A DNA stretch of 64,000 nucleotides from Hordeum vulgare subsp. vulgare (lineage: Eukaryota; Streptophyta; Magnoliopsida; Poales; Poaceae), in NCBI RefSeq assembly GCF_904849725.1, contig NC_058523.1, positions 165,522,689 to 165,586,688 on the forward strand. The letters run 5' to 3'. Made by a program: the position numbers and the translations under genes. The notes beneath the pieces were generated by a model that was not told the DNA's origin, did not search any database, and worked only from the letters and a program-made list of their open reading frames with translations. The stretch's first letter is position 1, and the number at the start of each line of letters is the position of its first letter. This document shows positions 1 to 9,920 of this stretch, one piece after another.

Positions 1-1090
1 CAGAAATATGTTATTTCTTTGCATAATCTGGCCGGGGGGGGGTTCTGTGGAATGACAAATACATGACAACTACTGTATTGGGTTGCCATCATTCTGAAGG
101 TATTAAAACCATCCGTGGCGATGCAGACTCGAGGATTCATTGGATCTGCCCCTTCATCCTGATGTAGTCCATCGAAATGTTTCCACGCTTTCCCATCCGA
201 TGTGTGTACCGCCATCTTATTCACATCCGCATCTAGTTCAGTTCTTTTGCCCATTTTGTGTCGTGTCATCTGTCTGGCTGTCTCTTCGACCATGAAAAGA
301 CGTTGAAGCCTTGTTATGTTTGGCATATACCAAAGAACACTAACTGCGATTTTGGTCTGCCTCTTCTCATCCATACCGTTGTCTACCACAAGATACCTGC
401 AAGACTCGCAATTAGGACAATAGTCCAAGTGTGCATACTCCTTCCTAAATAAGACACATCCTTTCTCACATGCATCTATCTTCTCATAGGGCATCTTAAG
501 TACACTAAGTATTTTGTTCGACTGGTATAGGTTTGCAGGCATGTGACATGGACTTTGGGTAGAAAGCGTCCAAATAGTGTCATCATCACGTTGTAGCATT
601 CTCTTCCCAAGTTGAACTGAGCCTTCAGAGCCATTACTTGTGCAATGGCATCCAGCTGACAAAGCTCAGTGTGCTCGTGGAGAGGACGTTTTGAAGACGC
701 CAAAATTTCATAGAAGGCCTTTACGGATTCCTCCATCTCATCTTCCGGATCCCGAGTATCATCAAAGTCTTGCACCATGTCTTCGACCCCAGTACCATGC
801 TCGTTGGTGCGACGACGAACCACCTCAGCTCTGGTGTGTTGTATAGACTCACCATGAAATGTCCAAACCGTATAATTAGGCTTAAAACCCCTCCTCTGCA
901 GGTGTTTAATCATTACAGCCTCTGTCCTCTTTTTATAGTTGTCGCATTCAGGACAAGGGCACCAGTTTGTTTCCTGGCCATTTGCAAATGCGGCTTTCAC
1001 AAACTCCTTGGTTTTTAGAAACCATTCTTTCATCATCTCTTTCTTACTAGGGTGACCGATGTACAACCACGCACGATCACTCTTCTTGCC
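1..1090 (-). pseudogene. TNP2-like CACTA transposase, N-terminal part, frameshifted
   Basis: Would bind the ends of CACTA elements and catalyse cut-and-paste transposition in the nucleus. The minus-strand reading begins near 1090 after a plausible splice acceptor (aactag, then gcaag) and opens with DRAWLYIGHPSKKEMM. The CPCPECDNY motif and FKPNYTVWTFHGE follow; both are typical of the plant transposase-associated domain. After about 195 codons the frame breaks near 520-550. Homology continues in another frame with MPYEKIDACEKGC, YCPNCESCRYL, RLQRLFMVEETARQM and NPRVCIATDGFN, all recognisable TNP2 segments. A C/G homopolymer near 31-40 causes a further shift. The catalytic region lies beyond the left edge. 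With at least two frameshifts it is probably inactive, although sequencing error in the homopolymer cannot be excluded. Confidence 0.85.
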
Positions 1091-1294
1091 TAGTTACTAA
1101 ACACACAAGAAATATATTTATATATAATTCAACATATATATTCATGAGTTAATCAAGTTCGCCAGTTTTATTACGTCCATGCAACCTACACGCTAATAGG
1201 TAAAGATAGGTCCTAATCCCACTCGAGTATGCATAGATTGGGTTCGTTTTCCCATGCTCTGCTCTAAATCCAACGCAAAATTCCGGCAGCACCT

Positions 1295-2180
1295 TGATGT
1301 TTGCTGTGTATCCCATGCAACGCGCCAGAAATACTTCTGATGGTTGTTGTGTATCCCTGGCAACGTCGCCAGAAATACTTCTGATGTCTGTTATGCTACT
1401 GCACAAAATACCTTCCGGTGGCGCGAGAAATGGGCACGTTGACGGCACGAGGAATCCTTCTGTGTTGGTGTTCCCTCGAAGCGGAGTGGATGATGTAGCA
1501 CAGCGGAGGTAAGTATTTCCCTCAGTTTGAGAACCAAGGTATCAATCCGGCGGAGGAGTATCTCAAGATCCTGCACAAACATAAAAACTTGCACCCAACA
1601 CTATGAAGGGGTTGTCAATCCCTTATAGATTGTTTGCCAAGTGAGAACTTAAAGCAACAAAGTAACAAAGCAAAGTAAAAGCGGAGTTGTAAACGTTGGA
1701 TGTGAATAATCCTGGGCGCCGGGAAGGGTCTCCAGATGAGATCTCGCGGAAACGGAAGCTTGCGGCGGCGGAAAAGTATTTTCGAGGCTCCCGTGATTAT
1801 TTGCGGAATATTTGGGAATTGATAGGCCAAAGATCTAGGTCAGGGGCGGCCAGTGAGGCCACAAGCCTGCCCACTGCTGCCTCCCCCTGGTGGCAGAGTG
1901 GGGGCTTGTGGGCTCCCTGGAGCCCAACTGGCTTGGCCCAAAAGCCCGCTGGACTTCTTCCGTTCGGGAAAAAATCATTTCGGGGTTTTTCTTCCGTTTG
2001 GACTTCGTTCCAAAATCAGATCTGAAAAGAGTCAAAAACACGAAAAAATAGGAACTGGCACTTGGCACTGAATTAATAAGTTAGTCCCAAAAAGATATAA
2101 AAAGGTACATAAAACATACAAAGAAGGCAAGATAACAGCGTGAAACCATCAAAAAATTTAGATACGTTTGAAACGTATCA
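1295..2180 (-). repeat. R1 3' LTR with internal deletion
   Basis: Begins TGATACGTTTCAAACG on the minus strand and ends CATCA, as does the 5' LTR. It is 886 bp against 1,647 bp because about 760 bp is missing after the shared GGATGTGAATA (plus strand, near 1710); the sequence resumes at GCGCCGG. The deletion arose after integration or during the last reverse transcription. Confidence 0.85.
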
Positions 2181-2197
2181 AGCATCCCCAAGCTTAA
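2181..2197 (-). other. R1 polypurine tract (plus-strand primer)
   Basis: On the minus strand TTAAGCTTGGGGATGCT abuts the 3' LTR start TGATACG. The same motif precedes the 3' LTR in R5 (22354-22370) and R7 (54291-54306), as expected for the polypurine tract that primes plus-strand DNA synthesis. Confidence 0.65.
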
Positions 2198-4869
2198 CTC
2201 CTGCTCGTCCTTGAGTAGGGAAGTGATAAGAATGAATTTTTGATGCTTTCATGCTACCTAGCATAGGTGTCCTTTGTAATTCCTCTTATGTGACGTGAAT
2301 GTTGAGATCCATTAGATTCAAAACAATAGTTTGCTATTGACTTGGAAACAATAATAATTCAAGCAAACTAGCAAAGTAATCATGAACTTTCAAAATAACA
2401 AGCCCAAAAGAAAGTTATCCCTACAAAAGCATATAGTCTGGCTATGCTCTATCATCATTGCACAACGAATTTAAATCATGCACAACCCCGGTATTGGCCA
2501 AGTAATTGTTTCACACCTTTACTTTCTCAAACATTTTCAACTCTCACGCAATACATGAGCGTGAGCCATGGTTATAGCACTATAGATGGTGTGGAATGTG
2601 GTGGAGGTTGCAAGACAAAAAAGGAGAAGATATTGACATTAACTAGGCATATTAATGAGCTGTGGAGATGCTCATCAATAGATATCAATGTGAATGAGTA
2701 GGGATTGCCATACAAATGATGCACTAGAGCTACAAGTATGTGAAAGCTCTTTAAACAAAACTAGTGGGTGTGCATCCAACTTGCTTGCTCACGAAGACCT
2801 ATGGCAATTTTGAGGAAGCAGATCATTGGAATATACAAGCCAAGTTATATAATGAAAATTTCCCACTATCTATATGGTGGTGACAAAACGAGAGACTCTC
2901 AATCATGAAGATCATGGTGCTTAATATGCACAAGTGTCGAAAAAGTGGTAGCATTGTCCCTTCTCTCCTTTTCTCTCATTTTTTTGGTGGGCTCTTTGGC
3001 CCCTTTTTTTATGGGCTTCTTTGGCCTCTTTTATTTCCTCACATGGGACAATGCTCCAATAATGATGATCATCACACTTTCAACTCAAAACTTAAAGCAA
3101 CTATGACTCTATATGGAATGCCTTCGGTAGTGTACCGTGGCAATGATCTAGCATGGCATAGACATCAATGGAAACATCATGCTAGCTATCTTACAATCAT
3201 GCAATAGCAATGTAGACGTGGTGGCACATGTCATGGTGGTAGTTGCATGGAAATATATCTCGGAATGACTTTGCAAAAGCCATAGTAGGTAGGTATGGTG
3301 GCTGTTTTGAGGGAGGCTAATGGTGGGTTTTGTGCACCGGCGAAAGTTGCGCGGCACTAAGAAGATAGTGAGGGTGGAAGGTGAAAGTGCATCTAAACCA
3401 TGGACTCAACATTAGTCATGAAGAACTCATATACTTGTTGCAAAAGTTTTATTAGTAATCAAAACAAAGCATTCAACGCATACTCCTAGGGGAAGGGTTG
3501 GTAGGTATAAACCATCGCGCGATCCCGACCGCCACGCAAAGGATGACAATCAATATACTAATCATGCTCAGACTTCATAACATAGCGGTTCACCATACGT
3601 GCATGCTATGGGAATCACTAACTTCAACACAACACCTTACTAGCATGACTTCAATATTACCATAACCACAACTCAAAACTAATTGAGATGAATCAAACTT
3701 CTCTAACTATTCAATGCACATGAAGGTGGAAGTTTTCGTATCCCTTTGGATAACTACCCCTTTTGAGACTACTTTCAAAGCATACATCAACTGCCAAGCC
3801 ACGCACCGCTGTGCTCTAAAAGATATAAGTGAAGCACATAGAGCAAAAGTATCTAGCTCAAAAGATATAAGTGAAGCACATGTGAGCTGAATTGTCTACC
3901 AAAAGATATTAGTGAAGCTCGACAAAATCACGGTGTGTGCATGTCTCTCTCTCTAGGTGTGCAGCAAGGACGATTGTGACACAACAAAAATAAAAGACAC
4001 CTATGATACAAGACGCTCCAAGCAAAAACAGATAACATGTGGTGAATAAAAATATAGCCCCAAGTAACGTTACCGATGAATTAAAGACGAGAGAGGGGAT
4101 GCCTTCCCGGGGCATCCCCAAGCTTAGGATTTTACGGCATCCTTGAATCTCTTGGGGTGCCTTGGGCATCCCCAAGCTTGAGCTATTGCCACTCTTTATC
4201 TTTTTGTCCATAAGAACTTCACCCAAAACTTGAAAACTTCACGACACGAAACTTAAACAGAAACTCGTGATAACATTAGTACAAGAAAGCAAACCACCAC
4301 TTCTTTAGGTATTGTAGCAAACTTAAATTCTACTTGTGCTGATGTTTGGTTACTGTACTTTCAATCTTCCATGGCTAATACCCCGTGATACTATCCATAG
4401 TTTCATCAAAATAAGCAACCAACACAACAAAAACAGAATCTGTTAACAGCAGACCAGTCTGTAGCAATTTGTATGTTTTGTATACCTCTGGTACTTCAAA
4501 AATTCTGAACAATTACTACAGTCTCAAGAATTTGCGTAGAAATCAGCAGCATAAATAATCAACTCAAAAGCTCTTACAGAGAAAAAAAATGAAAATTCTT
4601 TTCGTGAGCAGAAAGTTTCTGTCTTTCTAGCATGACCAAACGATCATCCCCAAGACTAATCATAATGGTTTTGCTTGGCACAAACGCAAAAAGAAACACA
4701 AAAAACACAATCATAACAGAATTATGAAAGTGTGGAAAACACAAAACGGAAAGAAAAAGGATAGATTCGTTTGGTTGCCTCCCAACAAGCGCTTTTGTTT
4801 AACGCCCTTAGCTAGGCAAAAAGGTGATGCTCTCACAAAAGACAAGAATTGAGGCACAACGAGAGCATG

Positions 4870-5580
4870 CTAAAGCATGTGAAAACCACATCTAAGTCTA
4901 ACATACTTCCTATGCATAGGCATTTCATAGGAAAACAAATTGTCAAGACAACCAATAGTTGCCATATGCCAGGAAGAAGAAAGAGACAAGAGCAATCTCA
5001 ACATCACGAGAGGTGATTGGGTAACATGAAAGTTTCTACCAAAATATTTTCCTCTCTCATAGAAATTACATGTGGGATCATATTCAAATTCAACAATATA
5101 GCTATCCCATAGGATATTCTTTTCATGATCCACATGCATGCAAAGTTCACGCTCTCAAAAAATAGTGGGATTATCATCAAATAATGTCATGACTTCTCCA
5201 ATCCCACTTTCAGTATTGTTGCAAATATCATATTCATCATGAGGTTTGAACAAATTTTCAAGATCATAAGGAAGATCATCACCCCAATCATGATTATTGC
5301 AACAAGTAGTGGACAAAGCAAAACTAGCATCCCCAAGCTTAGGGTTTTGCATATTTTCAGCATGATTGTCACTAATAGAATTTATAGTGAAACCATTGCA
5401 ATCATGCTTTTCATCCAAGGAGCCCTCGTGAATCACTTCATGAATTTTTTCCTCACAATTTTCAGATTCGCGCATCTTAAGAAAAACTCCATAAAAATAG
5501 TCAATTGTCCTCAACTCACCAGCAATTCGTTCAACAATAGTGGGTCTCTTAAAGAGACTAGCTAGTGGATGAGGATCCAT
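4870..5580 (-). pseudogene. R1-encoded unknown protein (retroelement ORF), one in-frame stop
   Basis: The reading starts MDPHPLASLFKRPTIVERIA at 5580 and runs about 141 codons to a TGA near 5154. It then continues in the same frame with ERELCMHVDHEKNI and ends with MPMHRKYVRLR near 4880, about 237 codons in all. No catalytic motif was found. The acidic region followed by CNFYERGKY and MPMHRKYVRL is shared with the R5 ORF (25030-25712) and, more distantly, the R3 ORF (15711-16797). It lies just inside the 5' LTR, where gag normally sits, so a structural or RNA-binding role is the simplest guess. The stop codon makes this copy non-functional unless read through. Function unknown. Confidence 0.6.
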
Positions 5581-5820
5581 ATCAATAGATTTTCAGCAAG
5601 CGAAGATGCAAGCATATTGAAGGCACATGGCACACAAGCGAACAGAAAGCAAGCGAGAGAAAAGGGCGAACGGAAAAGGCAAATGAAAAAGGCAAAGGAG
5701 AAAGGCAAATGAAAACGGCAAATGTGAAGTGGGGGAGAGGAAAACGAGAGGCAATTGGCAACAAAAGTAAATGCAAGAGAAGAGTTTGTGAGACCTACTT
5801 GGATAGATCTTAATTTCTCC

Positions 5821-5840
5821 TCCCCAGCAATGGCGCCAGA
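5821..5840 (-). other. R1 primer-binding site, tRNA-Asp type
   Basis: Plus strand TCCCCAGCAATGGCGCCA matches the 3' end of plant tRNA-Asp(GUC), TCCCCGGCAACGGCGCCA, at 16 of 18 positions (the tRNA sequence is from general knowledge). It lies 10 nt inside the LTR border. Better-matching copies lie inside the LTR itself at 5864-5882 and 5908-5926. Confidence 0.7.
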
Positions 5841-5848
5841 AATACTTC

Positions 5849-7495
5849 TGATGTTTGCTGTGTATCCCCGGCAACAGCACCAGAAATAATTCTGATGTTT
5901 GCTGTGTATCCCTGGCAACGGCGCCAGAAATACTTCTGATGTCTGTTATGCTACTGCACAAAATACCTTCCGGTGGCGCCAGACATGGGCACGTTGACGG
6001 CACCAGGAATCCTTCTGCGTTGGTGTTCCCTCGAAGCGGAGAGGATGATGTAGCACAGCGGAGGTAAGTATTTCCCTCAGTTTGGGAACCAAGGTATCAA
6101 TCCGGCGGAGGAGTATCTCAAGATCCTGCACAAACACAAAAACTTGCACCCAACGCTATGAAGGGGTTGTCAATCCCTTATAGATTGTTTGCCAAGTGAG
6201 AACTGAAAGCAACAAAGTAACAAAGCAAAGTAAAAGCGGAGTTGTAAACGCTGGATGTGAATAGACCCGGGGGACGTAGTGTTTACTAGTGGCTTCTCTC
6301 ATGAAAGCAAGTAGACGGTGGGTGAACAAATTACTGTCGAGCAATTGATAGAACTATGCAGAGTCGTGACGATATCTATGCAATGATTATTTCTATAGGC
6401 ATCACGTCCGAAACAAGTAGACCGATACTGTCTGCATCTACTACTATTACTCCACACGTCGACCGCTATCCAGCATGCATCTAGTGTATTAAGTCCATAA
6501 GAATAGAGTAACGCCTTAAGCAAGATGACATGATGTAGAGGGATAATCTCAAACCAATGATAAAAACCCATCGTTTTACCCTTGATGGCAACTGCTTGAT
6601 GTGTGCCTTGCTGTCCCTACTGTCTTTGGGAAAGGTCACCACATGGCAGAACCCAAAACCAAGCACTTCTCCCATTGCAAGAATCATGGATCTAGTTGGC
6701 CAAACAAAACCCAAGACTCGGAGAGACTTACAAGGATATCAAATCATGCATATAAGAAATCAGCAAAGACTCAAATATATATCATAGATAATCTGATCAC
6801 AAGTCCAAAATTCATCGGATCTCGACAAACATACCACCAAAGAAGATTACATCGGATAGATCTCCATGAAGATCATGGAGAACTTTGTATTGAAAATCCA
6901 AGAGAGAGAAGAAGACATCTAGCTACTAACTACGGACCCGTAGGTCTGAAGTGAACTACTCACGAGTCATTGGAGGGGCGATGATGATGATGATGAAGCC
7001 CACCAACTCCAAAGTCCCCTCCGGCAGGGCGCCGGAAAGGGTCTCCAGATGAGATCTCGCGGAAACGAAAGCTTGCGGCGGCGGAAAAGTATTTTCGAGG
7101 CTCCCCTGATTTTTTGCGGAATATTTGGGAAATTATAGGCCAAAGATCTAGGTTAGGGAGGGCCAGGGAGGCCACAAGCCTGCCCACCGCCGCCTCCCCC
7201 CTGGTGGCGGAGTGGGGGCTGGTGGGCTCCCTGGAGCCCACCTGGCTTGGCCCAAAAGCCCCCTGGACTTCTTTCGTTCGGGAAAAAAATCATTTCAGGG
7301 TTTTTCTTCCGTTCGGACTCCGTTCCAAAATCAGATCTGAAAAGAGTCAAAAACACGGCAAAATATGAACTAGCACTTGGCACAGAATTAATAAGTTAGT
7401 CCCAAAAAGATATAATAAGGTACATAAAACATACAAAAAAGGCAAGATAATAGCGTGAAACGATCAAAAATTATAGATACGTTTGAGACGTATCA
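5849..7495 (-). repeat. R1 5' LTR (1,647 bp)
   Basis: Starts TGATACGTCTCAAACG at 7495 and ends CATCA at 5849. The end nearest the primer site holds two 44-bp units, each made of a 10-nt spacer, a tRNA-Asp primer-site relic and ACACAGCAAACATCA. A third, older relic (TGGCGCC) lies at 5973-5980. Confidence 0.88.
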
Positions 7496-7497
7496 CA

Positions 7498-7571
7498 CCT
7501 CCCCGTTGTTCTCCTGATACACGTCTCTGCAATAAACACAGAGGATGTGTATCTAGAGAACAACAGGGAGG
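7498..7571. repeat. Perfect-looking inner hairpin of the C1 inverted repeat
   Basis: Arms 7498-7529 and 7539-7571 pair over about 32 bp with four mismatches or bulges around the loop caataaaca. Visible directly; it is the tip of the larger 110-bp inverted repeat. Confidence 0.75.
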
Positions 7572-7650
7572 CACTGACGAAATTATGCATCGGATCCGGG
7601 ACAAAGCATATGGGAAAACGAACCCAATCTACACATACTCGGGATGTCCA

Positions 7651-8330
7651 TGGATAACGTTGGAAAATTTGGAAGAATCATAGTTATAAATATATGCAAA
7701 TGCATATATATTTATAAGTGTTACCCTTTCGAATACGAGACGCATACTGGTCACGCATACTGATAAATTAATTTACATATATCTAGCAAGTTTCATCCGA
7801 ACACCGACACAGAGCAAATGAAGGGGCGAGGAGGAGATGACATTTGTACTCACCCACGAATGCAGGGCGGATCTTGTAGAATGCACGGGGAGGTCTTCAC
7901 ACAGCACACCTCATAGCGACGAGACAACCGCACATGTAAATCCACCCGATCAACACAAATATTTTGTGTTCACCAATAAAATCGAAAAATATATGACCTA
8001 ACACAAATATATGACCTATATATATGTCATTTAGGATTCCATCAACGTCGAGGAACCCCCTAACTCGCTCGTCCCCGACGCCCATAGGTATGGCGACGCA
8101 CGGTCGAAGGGTCAGGACGCCAACTCTTCCGGTTCCAGAGACATCTCTTCTCTGCCTCTCCTCTCCTCTTCGAGCATTCTCCTAGTGAGGTCCACGGTCG
8201 ACGGCCTCTAGAGGCCGAAGATCACCTTTTCGGTCAACAAGAGGACGAAGAGGTGTTGGGGGTCAGTGTCATCGGGGGTGGCGTATTAATAGATGCGCGG
8301 ATTTCCATGCCAGGGTGTCGTGATGTCTTG
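7651..8330. other. C1 internal DNA without a recognised gene
   Basis: AT-rich to about 8080 (tracts of TATATATTTATAAG), then more GC-rich. Nothing coding was recognised; by position it would be the transposase 5' leader or an intron on the minus strand. Confidence 0.4.
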
Positions 8331-8393
8331 TCGGGGCATCGTGTCGGGGTGTCGGGGCTTCGTGTCGGGGTGTCGGGGCATCGTGTCATGGTG
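8331..8393. repeat. 21-bp minisatellite, three copies
   Basis: Units TCGGGGCATCGTGTCGGGGT plus G at 8331-8351, 8352-8372 and 8373-8393, with one or two differences each. G-rich on the plus strand. Confidence 0.8.
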
Positions 8394-8401
8394 TGAGGGT
8401 G

Positions 8402-8513
8402 TCATTTTCTTCTTCTTCCTCTTCTTTTTTTCTCTTCTTCCTTTTCTTCTTCTTCCTTTTCTTCTTCTTCTTCTTCTTCTTCATCATCATCATCATCTTC
8501 TTCTTCTCTTCTT

Positions 8514-8544
<31 letters not shown>

Positions 8545-8621
8545 TTCTTCTTCTTCTTCTTCTTCTTCTTCTTCTTCTTCTTCTTCGTCCTTCTTTTCCT
8601 TTTTCCTCTTCGTATTCTTCT

Positions 8622-8652
<31 letters not shown>

Positions 8653-8735
8653 TCTCCTCCTCTCATCATCATCATCATCATCTTCTTCTTCTTCTTCTTT
8701 TCTTCTAATTTTTTCTTCTCTTCTTTTCTTCTAAG
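8402..8735. repeat. (TTC)n-rich microsatellite
   Basis: About 330 bp of almost pure pyrimidine on the plus strand: mostly TTC units, a CAT interruption at about 8480-8496, a TTTC block at about 8622-8645 and CAT again near 8664-8682. Translations of this region are low-complexity artefacts. Confidence 0.9.
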
Positions 8736-8982
8736 TTTTTTATTTTCTATCTAATTTCTTCTACCTAATAAACCAACTATCTAATTTAACAAAAAAAAAC
8801 TAACTATTTAATTCAAAAGAAAAAACAAAACAAAAATAACTATCTAATTTAATAGAAAAACAGTAAATAAACTAACTATGTAATCTAAAAGAGAAAAATA
8901 GAAAAAAACAAGGGTGGGGGCACTCACCGGAGTTGGGGACGGCCGGGGCGACTGAAGGAGGGGGAAGCCGCGGGGAGGGGAG
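8736..8982. other. A-rich C1 internal DNA
   Basis: Repeated short variants of CTAACTATCTAATTTAA with A-runs, then GC-rich DNA up to the S1 target site gggag (8978-8982). No gene seen. Confidence 0.5.
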
Positions 8983-9488
8983 TGATACGTCTCCAACTTG
9001 TCTCGGACGTGATGCCTATATGTCTCGGACGTGATGCCTATATGTATGATCATTGCCTTAGATATCGTCATGACTTTGCGCGGTTCTATCAATTGCTCGA
9101 CAGTAATTTGTTCACCCACCGTATTACTTGCTATTTTGAGAGAAGCCTCTAGTGAACACTATGGCCCCCAGGGTCTACTCCACACCATATTTTCAGCCTT
9201 ACACTTTTTACTTCGTTGCACTTTTTGCCTTCAGATCTCACTTTTGCAAACAATCTTGAAGGGATTGACAACCCCTTTGAAGCGTTGGGTGCAAGCTTGT
9301 TTGGGTTTGCGCAGGTACTCTGGACTTGACGAGACCCTCCTTCTGGATCGATACCTTGGTTCTCAAACTGAGGGAAATACTTACTGCTCCTATGCTGCAT
9401 CACCCTTTCCTCTTCAAGGGAAAAAACCAACGCAAGCCTAGTCTCCGTCAACGTGTCAATTTCTAGCGCTGTTGTTTGAGAAGTAGTA
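8983..9488 (+). mobile_element. S1: internally deleted solo LTR (506 bp)
   Basis: Target duplication GGGAG at 8978-8982 and 9489-9493. Starts TGATACGTCTCCAAC and ends GAGAAGTAGTA, the R5 LTR end with CA changed to TA. Relative to R5 LTRs about 1 kb is missing after the first 15 bases. The 22-bp stretch TCTCGGACGTGATGCCTATA plus TG is tandemly doubled at 9001-9044. No internal region remains, so it is a solo LTR formed by recombination. Confidence 0.88.
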
Positions 9489-9920
9489 GGGAGCCGCGAG
9501 GAGGGGGCGGCGCCAAGAGGAGGGGGCGTAGGGAGGAGGCGGTACGGGGGAGGAGGAAGGGGCCGACGCAGTGGAGGACGGGCGACGCGGTGGTGAAGGA
9601 GGGGTCGTGGGGAGGAGGAGGGCGCGGTGATGGAGGAGAGGGCGATGGTGGCGGAGGGGGCGGTGGTGGAGAATGGGCGAGCTCCCGCGGCGGTGGTGGA
9701 GGAGGAGGTACCGGGGAGGAGGAGGGGGTGTGGTGGAGGAGGGGGCGCAGGGAGGAGGAGGGCGCGGTGGTGGCGCCGGGAGGAGGAGGGCGCGACGGCG
9801 CAGGGAGGAGGAGAGCGTGGCGGCGGTGGTGGTTTCGGGTTTGAGAGAGATGGGTGGGTGGGGCGTGACGACCGTTAGGGGAGAGAGGCGCGTGGGCGTG
9901 GGGGGCGACGGCCGTTAGGG
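9489..9920. other. GGA/GGC-rich low-complexity stretch of C1
   Basis: Very G-rich on the plus strand (many GGAGGAGG and GGGGGCG runs) and so C-rich on the transposase strand. Long open frames here encode only Arg/Gly/Glu-rich runs and look compositional. It probably lies in the C1 promoter or 5' leader. It has potential to form G-quadruplexes. Confidence 0.6.

Larger units (their letters stand above)
1295..7495 (-). mobile_element. R1: complete non-autonomous LTR retrotransposon (6,201 bp)
   Basis: Bounded by the target duplication CACCT at 1290-1294 and 7496-7500. The ends are TG...CA. The 5' LTR is 5849-7495 and the 3' LTR 1295-2180 in minus orientation. A tRNA-Asp-type primer site lies at 5821-5840 and a purine-rich AAGCTTGGGGATGCT just upstream of the 3' LTR. 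The roughly 3.7 kb between the LTRs contains one broken unknown ORF (4870-5580) and no recognisable reverse transcriptase or integrase, so mobility would need enzymes from another element. The Gypsy superfamily is likely from overall style but is not proven by any domain here. Confidence 0.9.
1215..7650. repeat. Long inverted repeat in C1 (arms about 110 bp), split by R1
   Basis: With R1 and one TSD copy removed, 1215-1294 joins 7501-7529 to form a left arm. Its reverse complement resembles 7539-7650, around a loop of about 9 bases (7530-7538). Matching blocks include GATTGGGTTCGTTTTCCCAT in the outer part and TGTTCTC plus GATACAC in the inner part. The inner arms (7498-7529 and 7539-7571) match at about 28 of 32 positions by eye; the middle is more diverged. 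It could be a folded repeat or a small-RNA precursor; neither is shown. Confidence 0.6.

Noticed and set aside
6299..6714. ORFs in the R1 5' LTR, with equivalents in the R5 LTRs
   Set aside because: They lie in LTR DNA in several frames and are interrupted differently between copies.
8293..8754. Long open frames of Phe/Ser/Leu runs
   Set aside because: They come from the TTC microsatellite and have no protein-like composition.
9476..9918. Three overlapping open frames of 80-120 codons
   Set aside because: Arg/Gly-rich products of GC-rich low-complexity DNA, and the first begins inside solo LTR S1.
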